Assembly: GCA_038503035.1 (NCBI GenBank)
Contig: JAVSML010021635.1
Coordinates: 1-64,000 of the forward strand
Source of the DNA: Crocodylus rhombifer
Lineage: Eukaryota; Chordata; Crocodylia; Crocodylidae
DNA: 64,000 nucleotides
Direction: 5' to 3'
Of this stretch, positions 24,179-36,975 are shown piece after piece. Below the pieces are notes generated by a model. The model was not told the origin of the DNA, did no database searches, and was given only the letters and a program-made list of their open reading frames with translations. Each line of letters starts with the position of its first letter. The first letter of the stretch is position 1. The position numbers were made by a program, and so were the translations under genes.

Positions 24179-25587
24179 AAATGCTTAACAGTCCCCTCTC
24201 TCAGTCCAAAGGGAATCTGAACTATAGTGCCCAAAGATAAATCACATGATAAGCTGGAACTATTAAAGCAAAACACAAACTATCAACTGTTGTTTTCATC
24301 CTCTGGAACTTATTGGATATTTGCAAACTAGTAAACATTGTAAAAAAGATGCCTGCTCATTTTCAAGTGCCCAGATAACAGTCCAATAGTTTCTGCTTTC
24401 TTTGTTCTAACTCTAACTTCTAGGAGCTAGAAACATGTGGTGGAAATGATGTTAGAGATAGGCTTCCTCAAGTTTTATGAAGATGTTATAAGCAAATATG
24501 TTTGGACTGTAGAATAGTCAGGGTCAGTGGGGCTCAAGGTTTTGGCCCTCTGGGTCAGATGAATGGCACAGAGCCAGTTCACAGCCTGGATCAGGCCCTG
24601 AGCTGCTCCACAGACCAGCATCAGGCTTCAGGGCCCTGTGCTGGCCCCACCTGGCCCCACACACCAGGATTCCCCTCCAGCCCCATATGCTGGGATTGGG
24701 CCCTATGCCACCTTGTGCATCCAATTTAGCATGCGAGGCTATGGCCCACAGAATTCCTCCCAGATCCATGGTGACTTCTCAAACATGATCCAGAAGGTTC
24801 AATGGTTGCCTAAGAGTTTTAGGCAAAGCAGAGAATTTTAGATTCTTAAACAATCAACCTGATCAGGGGTGCTGAACCCTTAGTCCGTGGCCCAGATATG
24901 GCCCCCAACGCTGCCTCATCCTGACTATTTCTATTGAGTGGATATGAAACCTTCAGCAGGGGTTGGAATAGCAACTGTAGGGGGACCATGGATGAGCTAT
25001 TCACTGTATTTATTGTATGCATCCAGATAATTTAGATGCAAGCACTTCTCCTGAGCTACATCTATGGAGGGTGAATGGCATTATTATAACAAACATTGGA
25101 TCAATTTTCAAAGTCTTTTCAACTGCAGTTTGAACTTAACTTTTGTCAGGTTGCTCTTACTGAATGTAGAACCCAGTTTAACCCAACTTTGACCTTAACT
25201 GTAGGAAAATAATATTTCCATTGAAATGCTAATTTTTTTGGTAACTTCCTTGTGAAATACTTTCAACCTGTTTATATGAATCCTAATTTAAAAAAAAAAT
25301 GCAGCATACCATCAAGAGTCATAAAATGACCTAAACTGGTGGTGTGGCTCTGCTCTCTGTTTTGACTTCCAAAGCTGATTTTTTTTTCAGCTGGGTCTCT
25401 GAGCAGAAGAAATCCAGCATTGCAGATGGTTATAATTACAGGCAACTGGAGGGGAAAAAAGCAGGCTTCATCTATCAGCTGGGGTTTTATTTTTGTTTGT
25501 ATTTGATGTGATACCTGGTTTGGGCTTTCTATGCAGTTGCACAATAGCAGCTTTTGGGAGATTGTGTTTCATGGTTACAGAAAAAGC

Positions 25588-25630
<43 letters not shown>

Positions 25631-26050
25631 GTTTTTAAATAGATTTTCACAATCCTATTATCTACTTAACCTTCCAGCATCATTACTCACCTCATTGCAA
25701 GCCCTAGCAAAGAAAACATAGGGTAGGGTTTATGCTGAGTTCATAACAAAAACTCTTAACAATAACTGGGGTTATAGTCAAACAAGCAGTGACCTTGACA
25801 ATTCCAAGTTATTCCTATCAGTGAACATCAAGCTGTAAGGACTGATCCTTTCTTTGGCAGAGAGGCTCTTTTCCCATTCCTTTTCCCTTCTACATGTCTG
25901 GTATTCTGACTCCAAACTGCAAGATGTTGAGTAATTCCCGAGATGCTGAAAATAGACTCCTGTTGTCTTAAGTGTAGGTTGAGGATGCTCAGCACCTCCA
26001 CATTCTGCTCAGAGCCACGCAAAATTAAGCCACTGATATAGATAGTGTAA
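24179..26050. other. Unassigned sequence with hAT-like scraps
   Basis: A GC-rich block at 24505-24770 ('GGGCCCTGTGCTGGCCCC', 'CACCTGGCCCCACACACCAG') is typical of the interiors of reptilian hAT MITEs. At 24865 the sequence CAGGGGTGCTGAACCC is a hAT-type left end without a visible partner. The rest is AT-rich and unassigned. Confidence 0.3.
25588..25631. repeat. A-rich (GAAAA)n microsatellite
   Basis: A 16-base A run grades into GAAAA units (four or more). It could be the decayed poly(A) tail of a retrocopy, but no retrocopy body is recognisable upstream. Confidence 0.8.
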
Positions 26051-26059
26051 CAGTGATGT

Positions 26060-26200
26060 TATTATGATAGTCCAGAAATCGTGTCAGCGGCAAGGATTTC
26101 TTAAAGTGGTATCTTTTATTGGACCAATTACATAGCATTAATAGAGTGAGAGGCAAGGCAGTCTTAGGGTGCTATCTTTCCCTGGACCAACTATAGTATG
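26060..26200 (-). mobile_element. Possible Penelope-type 3' tail, partly duplicated
   Basis: The minus strand reads 'TTGGTCCAATAAAAGATACCAC', close to the 3' tail of the Penelope-like element at 43090-44310 ('TTAGTCTAATAAAATATATCAC'). A second, poorer version ('TTGGTCCAGGGAAAGATAGCAC') sits about 80 bases away in the same orientation, so the tail appears twice. Confidence 0.4.
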
Positions 26201-26780
26201 TAGATATCACCCCCAAAAATTCTTTCCATTGATATAAGAAAAAATAATCATAATATAAAAATACAGTGACATGGGTAATTAGCTGGGGTAACTGTGCCTC
26301 CACCAACATCAAAGACTGAATTACAGCAGTGAAAGATCTGCCCCAATGTATGAAAATGCTAGTTCTGTTCCTTAAAAGTAGTAGCACCTAGCATAGTCAG
26401 ATTCATGGTGTTTCCTACCAGGCTTCTAGATTTTCTTGGATTATCCATTCCCCAGTGTATTCATTCCCCAGTAATTGTCCTGTCCATGACAGTGGCTGGT
26501 AGCCAAGAAGTATACAGAATGATGCTCCAACCCAGCTGAATGGAGTACCTGCAGAAAGGATTAACAGAAAAAATAGACTGAGAACAGAGAGAAGTGGAGT
26601 ATAGGAGGCAATCCTATTGATGTGGACCTGCTCCAGCTTCAAATCCTCACTGGTGTTTTCCTACAGATTTTTTGACTGTCTTCAGAGTCAAGATGGTGCT
26701 TGTCAGATGGTGACAAGCTTGGATGTGTTCCTGAGGTGAGAGAACTACAGCAATTTGAAGATTCCTGCTATAGTTTTAAG

Positions 26781-27045
26781 GTCAGATTCTATTCTACCTA
26801 TTGAGCATCCAAGTGGACTTAGGCACTGAGGTCCAATTCTGTTCTACCTTGCTCAAATCACTGAAAATCTATTAATTCAGGATGTAGCAGTCATCCTACC
26901 CTTCAGATTGAGTTACAGAAAGCTACAAAGTTAATACCTTCTGTATTAAGTGTTTTTCAGGGACTCCAGAAGGGTGTAATGCAATCACACTTAGCCACCT
27001 AAGCCCACTCATATGCCTAATATGTGGAATGAAATTTGGCCCTTT
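26781..27045. mobile_element. Foldback MITE, copy B
   Basis: Same family as 23905-24178. Left half 'CAGATTCTATTCTACC', 'AAGTGGACTTAGGCA', 'CTCAAATCACTGAAAATCT'; right half has the complements ('TTTTTCAGGGACTCCAGAAG', 'TAGCCACCTAAGCCCACT', 'ATGTGGAATGAAATTTGG'). Non-coding. Confidence 0.65.
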
Positions 27046-27479
27046 GTCTCTGCACTAAAGGGAATACAGGAACTGTGCCTTTATGCAGCCTTGTAGGAAC
27101 CATGCCCCAAAGTGGAACAGTAATAAGAAGATAAAGTCATGGAGTGGGCTTACCACAGTGAGAAAACAGGCATGAGCAAGCTAAAGCACACAGCCTGCAC
27201 AGTTCTAAGTACACAACAAGCCACTCGGGAAGAGACTATGCTTTTAAGCCAAATCCCTCTAGCAACTCCCAAGCTCAGTGCAGTGTGGCTAAGTGCCACA
27301 GTTTGGATGGTACATCTAGAAGCAAAATGGGCATTTAGATTTATAAAAAAAAAATCAGACACATTATGGTATGTAGACTTTGCATCACGATGGCAAATGC
27401 ATGTTACTATTACATTTTAAAAACCCACCGGACTGCAGTATAAACCAGATTCAACATTTAATATTTATTTTAATGAATT

Positions 27480-27580
27480 TCCTATCATTTATCTTCTGGG
27501 TGACTCCCAGCAGTCTCCTGGAGATTTATATCTAATTCCTGAAGACTCCAGGGCAATCCTGGAGGATTGGCAACCCTAAT
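27480..27580. repeat. Reptilian repeat fragment ('GGATTGGCAACCCTA' end)
   Basis: The stretch 'CCAGGGCAATCCTGGAGGAT' followed by 'TGGCAACCCTA' matches a repeat end I recognise as common in turtle and crocodile DNA. It is probably a DNA-transposon MITE fragment. Confidence 0.4.
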
Positions 27581-27731
27581 GTGATTGTGGAGAACCTTGT
27601 TACTGCCATTGTCTATTCTGTATGCACAGTGAGAAGCATTCAGTCTGAAGAACTGTCCATCTCAAGCTGTTTCTGCTTATTTGTACTCAAAATAAATGTA
27701 TATTCCTGATCCTAATTGCAAAACATAAGAA

Positions 27732-27926
27732 CATAGGTGCCAAATTTTTTTTTTGAGTGCTTTGGGATTTTTTTTACATTTCTGCGCCAAACCCTGTGCA
27801 TGCCCAGAAGAGGCAGAGTGTTATTTTAAACTGGCTCACCCAATGTGGCTCATGGGTGCTAAGCACCCAGTAATATTTTTTGGTGGGTGCTTGAGCCCTG
27901 GAGCACCCATGGAGTCAGCACCTATG
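27732..27926. mobile_element. Small MITE with CATAGGTGC ends
   Basis: Left CATAGGTGCCA and complement of the right end GCATAGGTGCTGACTCC form terminal inverted repeats. Inside, 'GTGCTAAGCACCC' and 'GGGTGCTTGAGCCCTGGAGC' are typical of a non-autonomous hAT-like family in reptiles. No clean target duplication seen. Confidence 0.5.
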
Positions 27927-29210
27927 CATGGGAAAGAACCCACGCTGCATCCAATCTTAATAGGAATCTACCTTGCACTGTCAGGAGAGTGGGTTAATTC
28001 CAGAAAGGATGGTAGCAGGCAAAAATGTTCCCGTCTTTCCTCAAAACAGTAGGCAAGATATATCTATCTATAGGTTAATCATGCAAATACTTTTCTGTCT
28101 TCTCTACATAAATAAGCTCTTAAAGGGTTATAAAACTTAATTAGCAGAGCACAAATTAATCTGAGCTTGAGGATAATATAGCAAAAGTTGGAGCATGTTG
28201 GAATAATTACATTTTTCTTTACTGTCATCCTATTTAAAATGTGTCACAAGGCAAAAAGGCAGTAGTCTACTGGGATCCTTCATGATAAAGTGGAGGAATT
28301 TCAACATGACTGTGGGTCAGTTTGGGGGCCATAGGTTTTTTTGCCACTGGAGCAAAATAGGTGGATTCTGGCTAGACAAAATTGGGGAAAGAGATTGATT
28401 CTCTTATCATTTATATCTAGAATAACTCCACTGGAAGATCTAAAGATTAAAGCAGAGCCAGGCTTCAGCATACCATTCTCAAACCTACTCCAACAATCTT
28501 CCTGGCAGGCAGACTCTCCTTGGGAGGCACTATGGATTTTGCTGGTTGAAATCAAAATTTATGAGTAGCAGACTTTACAGCATCTGCTGAGCCAGATGTA
28601 TCCCTGCACCAGTAACTTGTCACTGTCTGTGCCTGTACCACAAAGGGATGGGAATCCATAACAACTCTGAGCCACAAACCATTATGTTTTACCTTAACAT
28701 GTAGCACCTGCTTTGGTTCTGGAAGTTTTTTCCAAGACAACAGACAGCACACTCAGAGGAGCACAAAGATGAAAGGTAGGCACACTATTCTTTAGCCCCA
28801 TGGCCAATGGAACCCCTGGTGCCAGCTACGGTGTCCCTGGAGAATACCCTACCTTATATCACTGACACAATGTTGTATTATATGAATAACATATGGAGAA
28901 AAATTCTGGTTCCATTGGAATAAACAACAAAGTTCCCATTCATTGCAGTGGATCTACATTTGACCAATGCTCACTCTTAACATGGCCATATTTTTTTATG
29001 CAGATGTCTCAGAACTTGGTGCATTTGCAAGCTGAAGGATAGCAAATTAAATAAACTTTAGACAATTGAAAGAAAAAAAATCTCAATATGCCTAGAAGTG
29101 ACATACGAAGATTTTATTAATCTACTGACACTTTGTTGCTTTATGACATGACATAGAGAACATAAACATTGCACACTCCTATGCTTAATATGACAAACAG
29201 CTGATGGAGA
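27927..29210. other. Unassigned sequence
   Basis: Mostly AT-rich. Around 28895-28960 a 'TTCCCATTCATTGCAGTGGA' motif resembles a short palindromic repeat widespread in amniotes (compare 33955-34015, 34515-34560 and 63590-63650). Confidence 0.3.
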
Positions 29211-29218
29211 CTCTGCAT

Positions 29219-29517
29219 CAGAGGTGGACAATGTTTTTTGGCTGGAGTGCTGAAAAAACCACAATGTCTACCTTGGAAGATGCCAGAGTGCCAACATGCT
29301 GGAGCCTGGAGCAGATGTTTGTAGCCTCCTGACTGCAGCCAGCCCATGGGTCCCGCTCTGTTTGCAGCAGGGCTTGCAGCCTCCCAGCCACCTGCTAGAA
29401 GCAGCCTGGGCTCCATGGCTGGCAGCAGCTGCTTAGAGGCTGGGCTGGCCATGGTGGGCTGAGCAAAATGGTTTTGCGTGCCATGCTTGGTACGCATGCC
29501 GGGGTTGCTGATCCCTG
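29219..29517. mobile_element. hAT-type MITE with target duplication
   Basis: Flanking 8-mers CTCTGCAT (29211-29218) and CTCTACAT (29518-29525) agree at 7 of 8 positions. The ends are CAGAGGTGGACAA (left) and CAGGGATCAGCAACC (complement of right), the usual CAG-start hAT style. The interior is GC-rich and non-coding. Minus-strand frames here are by-products. Confidence 0.7.
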
Positions 29518-29727
29518 CTCTACATTATGGAAGAGGCAACTATATTATTGTAGTATGCATTTACTCAAAATGGCCCTGATCAGAATTAAGATCCAATAAT
29601 AAAAAATGAAGAGACTGATTTTAGCATCTAAATAGTTTTATGCTTTTTTCCTACAGAAAGATCAGTATCCTTTTCTCATCCTAATCACCTTAATGAGATC
29701 AGAGCTACACAAACCAAATTAAATAAT

Positions 29728-30096
29728 TTAGTCTAGAGAAGAGGAGACTGAGAGGAGATTTAATAGCAGCCTTCAACTACCTGAAGGGAGTTCCAAAGGG
29801 GACGGAGCTAGACTGTTCTCAGTGGTAGCAGATGGCAGAACAAGGAGCAATGGTCTCAAGTTGCAGCAAGGGAGGTTTAGGTTAGATATTAGAAATAATT
29901 TTCTCTCTAGGAAGGTAGTAAAATGCTGGAATAGGAGATGTGGTAGAATCTCCATCTTTGGAAATTTTTAAGAACCAGCTAGACAAAGCTTTGGCTGGGA
30001 TGCTATGATTGGGAATGGCCCTGCTTTGAAAAGGGAGTTGGACTACGTGACCTCCTAAGTCCCTTCTAACCCTAATTACCTATGATTCTATGATTT
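29728..30096 (+). mobile_element. CR1 LINE, 5'-truncated 3' end
   Basis: The sequence aligns by eye with the ORF2 carboxyl tail of CR1: 'GAGACTGAGAGGAGATTTAA' encodes the RRLRGDL block. Then comes the 3' UTR block 'GGAGTTGGACTACGTGACC' and the terminal repeat 'TATGATTCTATGATT'. The ATTCTATG-type tail differs from the TCTATGAAA tail of the 61-kb copy, so this is a different and older CR1 subfamily. Reading frames are broken. Confidence 0.85.
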
Positions 30097-31924
30097 AATT
30101 ATTAACGTTCTTACACACAATCTAATGCTTTCTTTTTCCCCTCCTCCCTCCATTTTACTTTAAAAGACAATTGAGTGCAAATCACTGAACCAGGGAGCCT
30201 GCTGAGAGGATAAATCCTGACAATCCTCAGCCATGACTAGCCCCAATCATTTTAAGGGACTGACATAGGCTTCTACGGACCAGTAGTTAAAACCTGTCAT
30301 AAACCTTCCTCTGAATTTACAACACACTGTAGTTACAACTTGAAGATGGTACATCTCAGGTTCTAGTGGGAAACTGCAAAGCTTTAAAACTTTTCCACAC
30401 AGTGATGACTTGTACTTGTATACAACCTGCATTTTTATGGTATACTTTTGAAAACAAACACATACATTGAGCAAGAGACAGCAATGGGAAATACTTCCAC
30501 TGTACAACACAGCCAAGAGAATGTTTCTATAGGAGCCAGAGCTTTCCACTCTTTAGTAATATTTATTTTAAATGAGCAACTTCAATGTTGCATTAATATT
30601 TTTATCTTACACTGCTCTGCTTAATAAAAAAGCTGCTCCCAGCTACTTCCAGCAGAGACCCCATATTAGGCAACAGGAAACAGGTAGATTACATTGTCTG
30701 ATATGAAAAATATGGGACTATCTGCCACTGCACTGCTTGTCCGTTCCCTGATCTGCTGCATGCCATACACAGTGGCTGCCCATGTCATTTGTGGCATGTG
30801 TCACAGGTAGCCATCCGTGGGTTAATGAATTCATCATTGATACAATACGCATAAATGATTTTTATTCCCTAGAAACAATGACTTTATAACTCTATTTTTA
30901 AGTGTCACAAAAGCCTTTGAGTAGTGTCGGGTGTGCAGACCTCCGAGTAAATCTGAGGATTTACTAAATGGACTAAGGGGAAGGGCAATGAGTACTTGAG
31001 AAAATTCTAGCTCCTTCATTTTCTGGGTAGGAGTGTCAATAAGCAACATGTGTCAACATCTAACAATTCATTTTTTTTTCCAGAAAAGCTGCTTTACCAT
31101 GCCAGATGACATCATTTTTGCATACAGCACACATGTGTCTCTTACAAAAGTATAAACACAGATGCAAACCAGGATTCTTTGGCTCTGTCTCTTGGTAGTG
31201 ACACCCGTGCAGCGATTGTAGCTAGAGAGAGTTTTCTTTCTAAAAATGGTAGGGGATGTGCCAAAAGGAACTCTCTCCATGGGGAAGCAAGACTAAAATG
31301 TTTCTGTGGTTTTTATTTCTTTAGGCATTTTGTCTACAGTCAACTGTGCAGAAGGTCAGGATACATGATTTCTTTCTAGCTAAGCATTACCAGCCTAAGC
31401 TGCTGGAAGGATTAACTGAGACTCAGGTCAATTCATTAAGGTTTCTATGTATCTTATTAAGATATTCAAAAAATTTCAGTAGTGAAATGGTGCTTTAACT
31501 TTCCACTGAAACACCATTCTTGTAGATGAAGACTGTTATTCTACCAATGAGCATTTTCCACAAGTCAAGAAAAGAAATCTATGTATCAAGATCCAGCTCT
31601 TGATTAGCTTCAAAAAGCCCTAAGCTGACACTGCTGTCTGGCACAGCACTAACCAGAGCCAGCATGCGGTCTGCTAGCTAATGCTGAGCTGTCTGTTTAA
31701 GACAAAAGGGTCAGGGGATCCCTGCTTAGCAGGGAGTGGCGAGGGGAGGGGGAAAGCAGGAGGAAGGCAGGCAGATGCTGCTGTGCCTGCAAGTCTCTGC
31801 CGGAGCTGCAACCAGGGAGCAGAGGCGAGGGGCCATCCCTGCTGTGGCGCAGACAGCCCTGCCCAGCCCAGAGACCATGCCGAGATGCTGGAGGAGTCTG
31901 GTTTATCTTAAGCCAGCAAGGGGT
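30097..31924. other. Unassigned sequence with a GC-rich block at 31690-31900
   Basis: The GC-rich block ('GGCGAGGGGAGGGGGAAAGC', 'GCCGGAGCTGCAACC') sits next to the motif-rich segment at 31925 and is probably part of the same MITE. No exon signature is seen. Confidence 0.3.
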
Positions 31925-32110
31925 CTTGGACAGATATTGTGTAATCCCATTTGACCCAAATCAGTTAAGTCTGATACTACTTTCAACCAGATTTATCTCA
32001 AACCAATTTCAGTCATTTTCAAACTGATTTATGTGCACTGAACATACATACACTGGTACAGGTTTAAACCAGTTTCTGATCAGTTAAACCAGTTTATGCG
32101 TAATGCCTGT
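31925..32110. repeat. MITE half with repeated AAACCAGTTT-like motif
   Basis: AACCAGATTT, AACCAATTTC, AAACTGATTT and AAACCAGTTT (twice) recur through the segment, which ends in 'TGCGTAATGCCTGTCCCTAG', a reptilian MITE-like end. Only one end is recognised. Confidence 0.35.
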
Positions 32111-35100
32111 CCCTAGCCCAAGAGAGGCACATGAGTGGATGCCCCATTGTCCATTCCCTCTACATGGGGGAAAGTATTGTCTTCTCTCACTATCTTGTGG
32201 TGATTGTTTTAAGATTAATGCTGAAATCTCTCCCCTATCTCTCCATCATCCAGCCAGCATACTATCTGCAGAAACTACTTTGGTGTGTCTTGTGAGTCTT
32301 ACTGCTTCCAGAACTGTCTGAAATGTTATGATCTTGTTCTTTACCTATGGCATGTTTTAGTTTTGAGAAGTCTGCCTTCTATTTGTGCTCTGGTCTGATG
32401 CAGGATGTTACAGAGGAGACAAACATACACTGGGTTCTATCAGTGAGACCTTACTTTAGTTCTTCCACCTTGCTTTTTCTCTTAATTTAAAATAAACTAC
32501 TTAAAATGGAAATAGCCAGTTCCTCTTTGTGTACAGAAAACATACCACAGAGTCCCTAAGAAATTTAAGGAGTAATTCAGTGGGGCAGGAAAAGGTGAGA
32601 ATTTTTTATACAATCTTTATTGTAAGATCAGTGTTTGCTAGACCATTATGGTTTGTCCAGCACAGGGTCTTTTTATTATTTTCCTCCACACCCTGGTTCA
32701 GATTTTTGTGTCAATCCAGAGGCACAAATAGGCTGGATTTCAAAGGTTTTTAAGTGCATAATTTCTAAATCGATAAAATTGGGAGTTAGGTAACTGAGCA
32801 TATTTAAATATCTGGGCCAAACGAACTGTAAAGCCAGCTAAACCACGTATTTGAGATATCTCCTGGCATGGGTGGAGTCCCTGAATGGCATAGAATTTGC
32901 ATAGCCTAAGCTAGGCTGGAAACACTGCTGGGCAGGGCCTGTCCTTTCAATATGAATCTGTTCAGGGCCTTGCATAATGGGGCCCCAACCCTTGACTGAA
33001 GCCCTTAGGTGCTACTAGCGTGCTAATATTACTAACAATATTAGCAGCAACTTTATCTTGCACATACAAACACCCTAGCTGTAGCTTCAGTATGGCAAGC
33101 TGTAGCTAACTATACAGAAACTCTAAAGGTTTGCAGCACTGGAAAAAAAACTCTTGTGGCCATGGGCAGAAATTATTAAACACCCTACAATGGTTGATGG
33201 GCCCTGGAAATACTGAAAGCCCTCTTTGTCCCACCATGTGTCAATCACCAAGGTCTCCCCAAATTCAAGAAATTAAGCCTGTTCTAAGGCATAACTCTGT
33301 AGAACAAAGTCTGACAAAGCATTTCTAGTGCTTTTAAACATGAATTATTTACTACAATAAGAATGAATACACTGTCCTGCACTTTGAAGTGAAGTCTTTG
33401 GAGAGAATCCTAGGTGCCTCCCTTCTTGTAATGTCCTTTTTAAACAGACTTTTCATGCTTTTTTCAACTGAGCCCAAATATACCAATTTTTGGTTGGATT
33501 TTAAATTTGTGATCTCTGTTTTGGGCAGATACTCTCTTTGCTGTACTGCAGGTGTGAAAGAAGCACCATGGAAAGCCCACATCTGTAGGAATATTGGGGT
33601 TATCCTATTTCTGTACACAGCCAGCAACTCTACAAACAAAATGAACCCATACTCAGCCTTCTCCAGATGCAAAATCTACAGATTTCCTAGCTATGGTGTA
33701 AGAACAAGTGGAGAAAGGAAGTGGCAGTTACTTTAAGTCTTAAACCATCTTTGTACATCCTGTAATCTGTGAGTAGCCAGGGCCCTGATGTCTTAAAGGC
33801 TGCTCTAAATTATGCTTGTTGTGATTGCTGTTGCCCACTAGAGGCCATAGGCTTACAGGATCAGGCTCTCTGCCTACATCCCCTTTTCTCTTCTTCCCCT
33901 AGCATTTCCCTATGCTGTGGCTCCAAGAGTGTCTGTCATGCTGCCTACTCAAAACTGCAGTGAAGTCAAAGGGAGTCTTCCCATTTACTTCAATGTACTG
34001 TGGATCAGAACCCAGGATGGGGCATTCTGCCAGGTTTGTCAGCCAGAGAACAGCCTTCTGCCAAGCATGTTCATAGCAGAGACCTAGTCCATTTAAGATC
34101 CCATGGCATGGCATAAAGGAATCATCAGACAAGGGAGAAACCAGCCCTTATTGTTCTCTATACTGTTCATTTCAATCACATCAGTGAATACTTCCAAAAA
34201 ATGTCTTGTCTCCATTGGCAGCAGATAATTTGGAAGCAGGAAGCATCTACAGTGAGAGTACTGGCATTGTAATCTAAACTCTTCTCCCTTTCCAAGTCTA
34301 GGTGTGCTGAGATAGTTAATGAAGAAATATAAGGAGAGGCTGGGAAAAGAAAAATCTATGTAAAGAGCCAAGGATTCCAGAGGGAAGAACACAGACAATA
34401 AAGGATGTGTTCCTGAAATCCTTCAGAGGGTGTTAACTCTTATAGTGATAATAGTCATGCCCCCCTTAAGATAATAATGCCACTGTGAGTTATTAAAGTG
34501 AATGTAATGGGTCAAATTAATTGCTGAAGTCATTCCACTGAAGTCAAAGGAGTGACACCATTTATGACTACAGCCAAACAACCAGCCAAAGCTACTATAA
34601 GAGTCACATTTGAACACACCATGGCACAGCTACATTATAGCACAGTATTTCCTTGCTTGCATGGATAAAAAAAAAAAAACTTACTACAACCAAGTTAAGG
34701 AACTATGTTTCAGCTAATTGTTCATAAGGGCTAGAACAAGGCTTCTTATTAGACAGCCAGATCACCCTTTCTCTGGGGAAACTTACAGGAGGGTTGGGTA
34801 TACCTTAATATGTCATTCCCAGCTTTCTCTTCCTGCTTTCCGTCCCTTCATTTTGGTTTTCTCCTCTCTTATTCATGCAGCACTTGGAAGTTGGCCTATA
34901 TTTGGAAGGGAAACCATTAGACAAATGAAAAGCTGATAGGGACATGCCCTCTTTGTTCCCATCCTCAGGAGCTGCACCTACATTTTCCATAAGGCAGTTT
35001 CCCCTAATTATATTACATTTAAATAATGAGCCACTTCATGGGTTAGAAGCTGTTTTCTGCTGTGACTGTATTTGTCCCTTTCCCTATGATGTAAAAGAGA

Positions 35101-36580
35101 TTGCAGGGTCTAGCCTGCACACTAAGGGAGATACTTGGTGGATTTTTTTCTTCAAAATAGAACTAACAAATGATTTTTGTGGGAGATCACAGCAAGAATA
35201 AATGACGACTGAACCAAGAGTTAAAGTTGAAACAGGGCCAAGAGCAGCAGGTTAAGAATAGCTGAAATTCATGGAGATGCACCAATGTCTGTGGGTTGTA
35301 ACAGGGGAGCTGTATGCAGTTCCAAAACCATCCCCTTTGTGTTTCTGGAGAGAAAAAGAAGAAACGGGTTATGTGCTTTGCAGGTTTTGGCTTAGAACTG
35401 ATTTTCAGATAGAAACACATCTCTTCTTGTTCTCTCAGCAGGTCATCCAAATGCTGCCAAGCACCAGATGTTTAAAGTGGCAAACTGTTTGGAGATCTTT
35501 GTTCGTTTGATGTTGCTCTGTTTCTGATAGGTCCTTTATTGTTTTTCTTCTATAATTATTTTTTGGAATTTTTTCCTAAACAAAAGTTCAAGTTCAGCTG
35601 AAACTTTGCCCTGGCGAAGTGGGAGTGAATGTCTTGTGGGGGTGGGACTTTCTCTGCAGTTGTGTCCTAGATTTTCAGAGAGATTGCATTCTGAAGACTC
35701 AGAGTCGGCTCACATTTTCATGTTGGAAGCCTGACTCATGTCTTCCCCTCCAGGGCAATGGAAGGAAGAGGCAGTGTCAGAAGGAGGGACAAGGAGTATT
35801 CTCTGGGCACTGACTTATGTAAATGGGTATATGCATTCTCATGACTGTCCTCAGATACCATCAAATTCTCCTATTTCTTCATAGTCCTGTGACCTGTTAA
35901 CGTAACCTTGCCTGACTCCACATGAAATTTGTATTTCCCAATTCCTCAACTCCGGCAGACCTTTATAAAACTAGCTGAATCTCCTTAAAATAATCACTTT
36001 AAAGACAAGCCAAATGTGTTAGATATAACCTGAACACATGACCTTTCCACCCCCCGAAAAATTATAGTATCTGCAGTAATTATTCCAATGTTATTCCCTG
36101 TGAATTATGTCTTTAAATTTCTACAAAGTCTACAGAGTCAGCTTGTGGTACAAGGACAACAGCCTTTTTATGAGTTAATGTTAATATAGCATGTTACAAA
36201 GAAAATACCCAACAAGCTGTATGCCAATGCCTACATTTTCAACCACCTGCTTCTTTCCTAGTCTAGACAGCACCTTGGGTATTGACTACAGGGGGAAAAT
36301 TGGCATAAATTTCAGTATCATTCATCTATTTCAAAATAACTCCCTCATGTGGATACTCTGTACTGAAATAATAGTAGTTTTATTCTAGTAGCAGAAGAAA
36401 TAACAACTGCAAGGTAAAAGTGGGTAGGCCTTTACTGTGCATCAGCTGATATACAGTAAAACCTCACCCATTTTATCATGATGTAACTTGTTTGCCCATA
36501 CATCTCCTCAGCAGATTACTTATTCCAGAATAAAGATATTTTTCGTACAGAGTAGTGTGTCTTATTCCTGAATAGCTTCA
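32111..36580. other. Long unassigned stretch
   Basis: About 4.5 kb. The frame pair at 33352-33736 (about 106 codons on one strand and 115 on the other) is the longest open sequence, but it shows no domain, no splice context and no family resemblance. Short 'GAAGTCAAAGGGAGT' motifs at 33960 and 34540 belong to a widespread amniote palindromic repeat. Confidence 0.3.
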
Positions 36581-36582
36581 GT

Positions 36583-36975
36583 GTGGTCACGTTTACACAT
36601 GCATTTACTGAACATTAAATTTACTGTACAGTAACTTACTGTGCAGTAAGTGGAAATAGGCTGGCATCTACATGTGCAGGCATTAAAGTGGATTAATGCT
36701 GTGTGTGGTCTGAATTGGGGCTCAAGTTAGTCCCAAGTTAGTCCGCACACACAGTGTTGCTGCACAGTAAAGTGTCTACACATGCACTACTACTCAATAA
36801 CTAATTGGGCATCATGCAGGTAGCAAATTTATGCCAAGGCAGAATAAGTCACCACAGTAACTGCACAGTACATGTATGCCTATGTAGGCGCATGCCTGTA
36901 CTGTGCAGTAATTTTTGGTTACTGCACAATAACCTATATTACTGCACAGTAAATGTACATGTGTAGATGCCTCCT
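36583..36975. mobile_element. Chompy-like foldback MITE
   Basis: Left end 'CACGTTTACACATGCATTTA' and complement of right end 'GGCATCTACACATGTACATT' are matching inverted repeats. The interior repeats 'TACTGCACAGTAA' and its complement several times. This is the clearest Chompy-style element in the window. Confidence 0.65.

Noticed and set aside
25588..25631. Poly(A) tail of a processed pseudogene
   Set aside because: No coding remnant or target duplication found; better described as an A-rich microsatellite.
33352..33736. Opposed frames of 106 and 115 codons
   Set aside because: No motif, no recognisable family and no splice-site context; likely chance.
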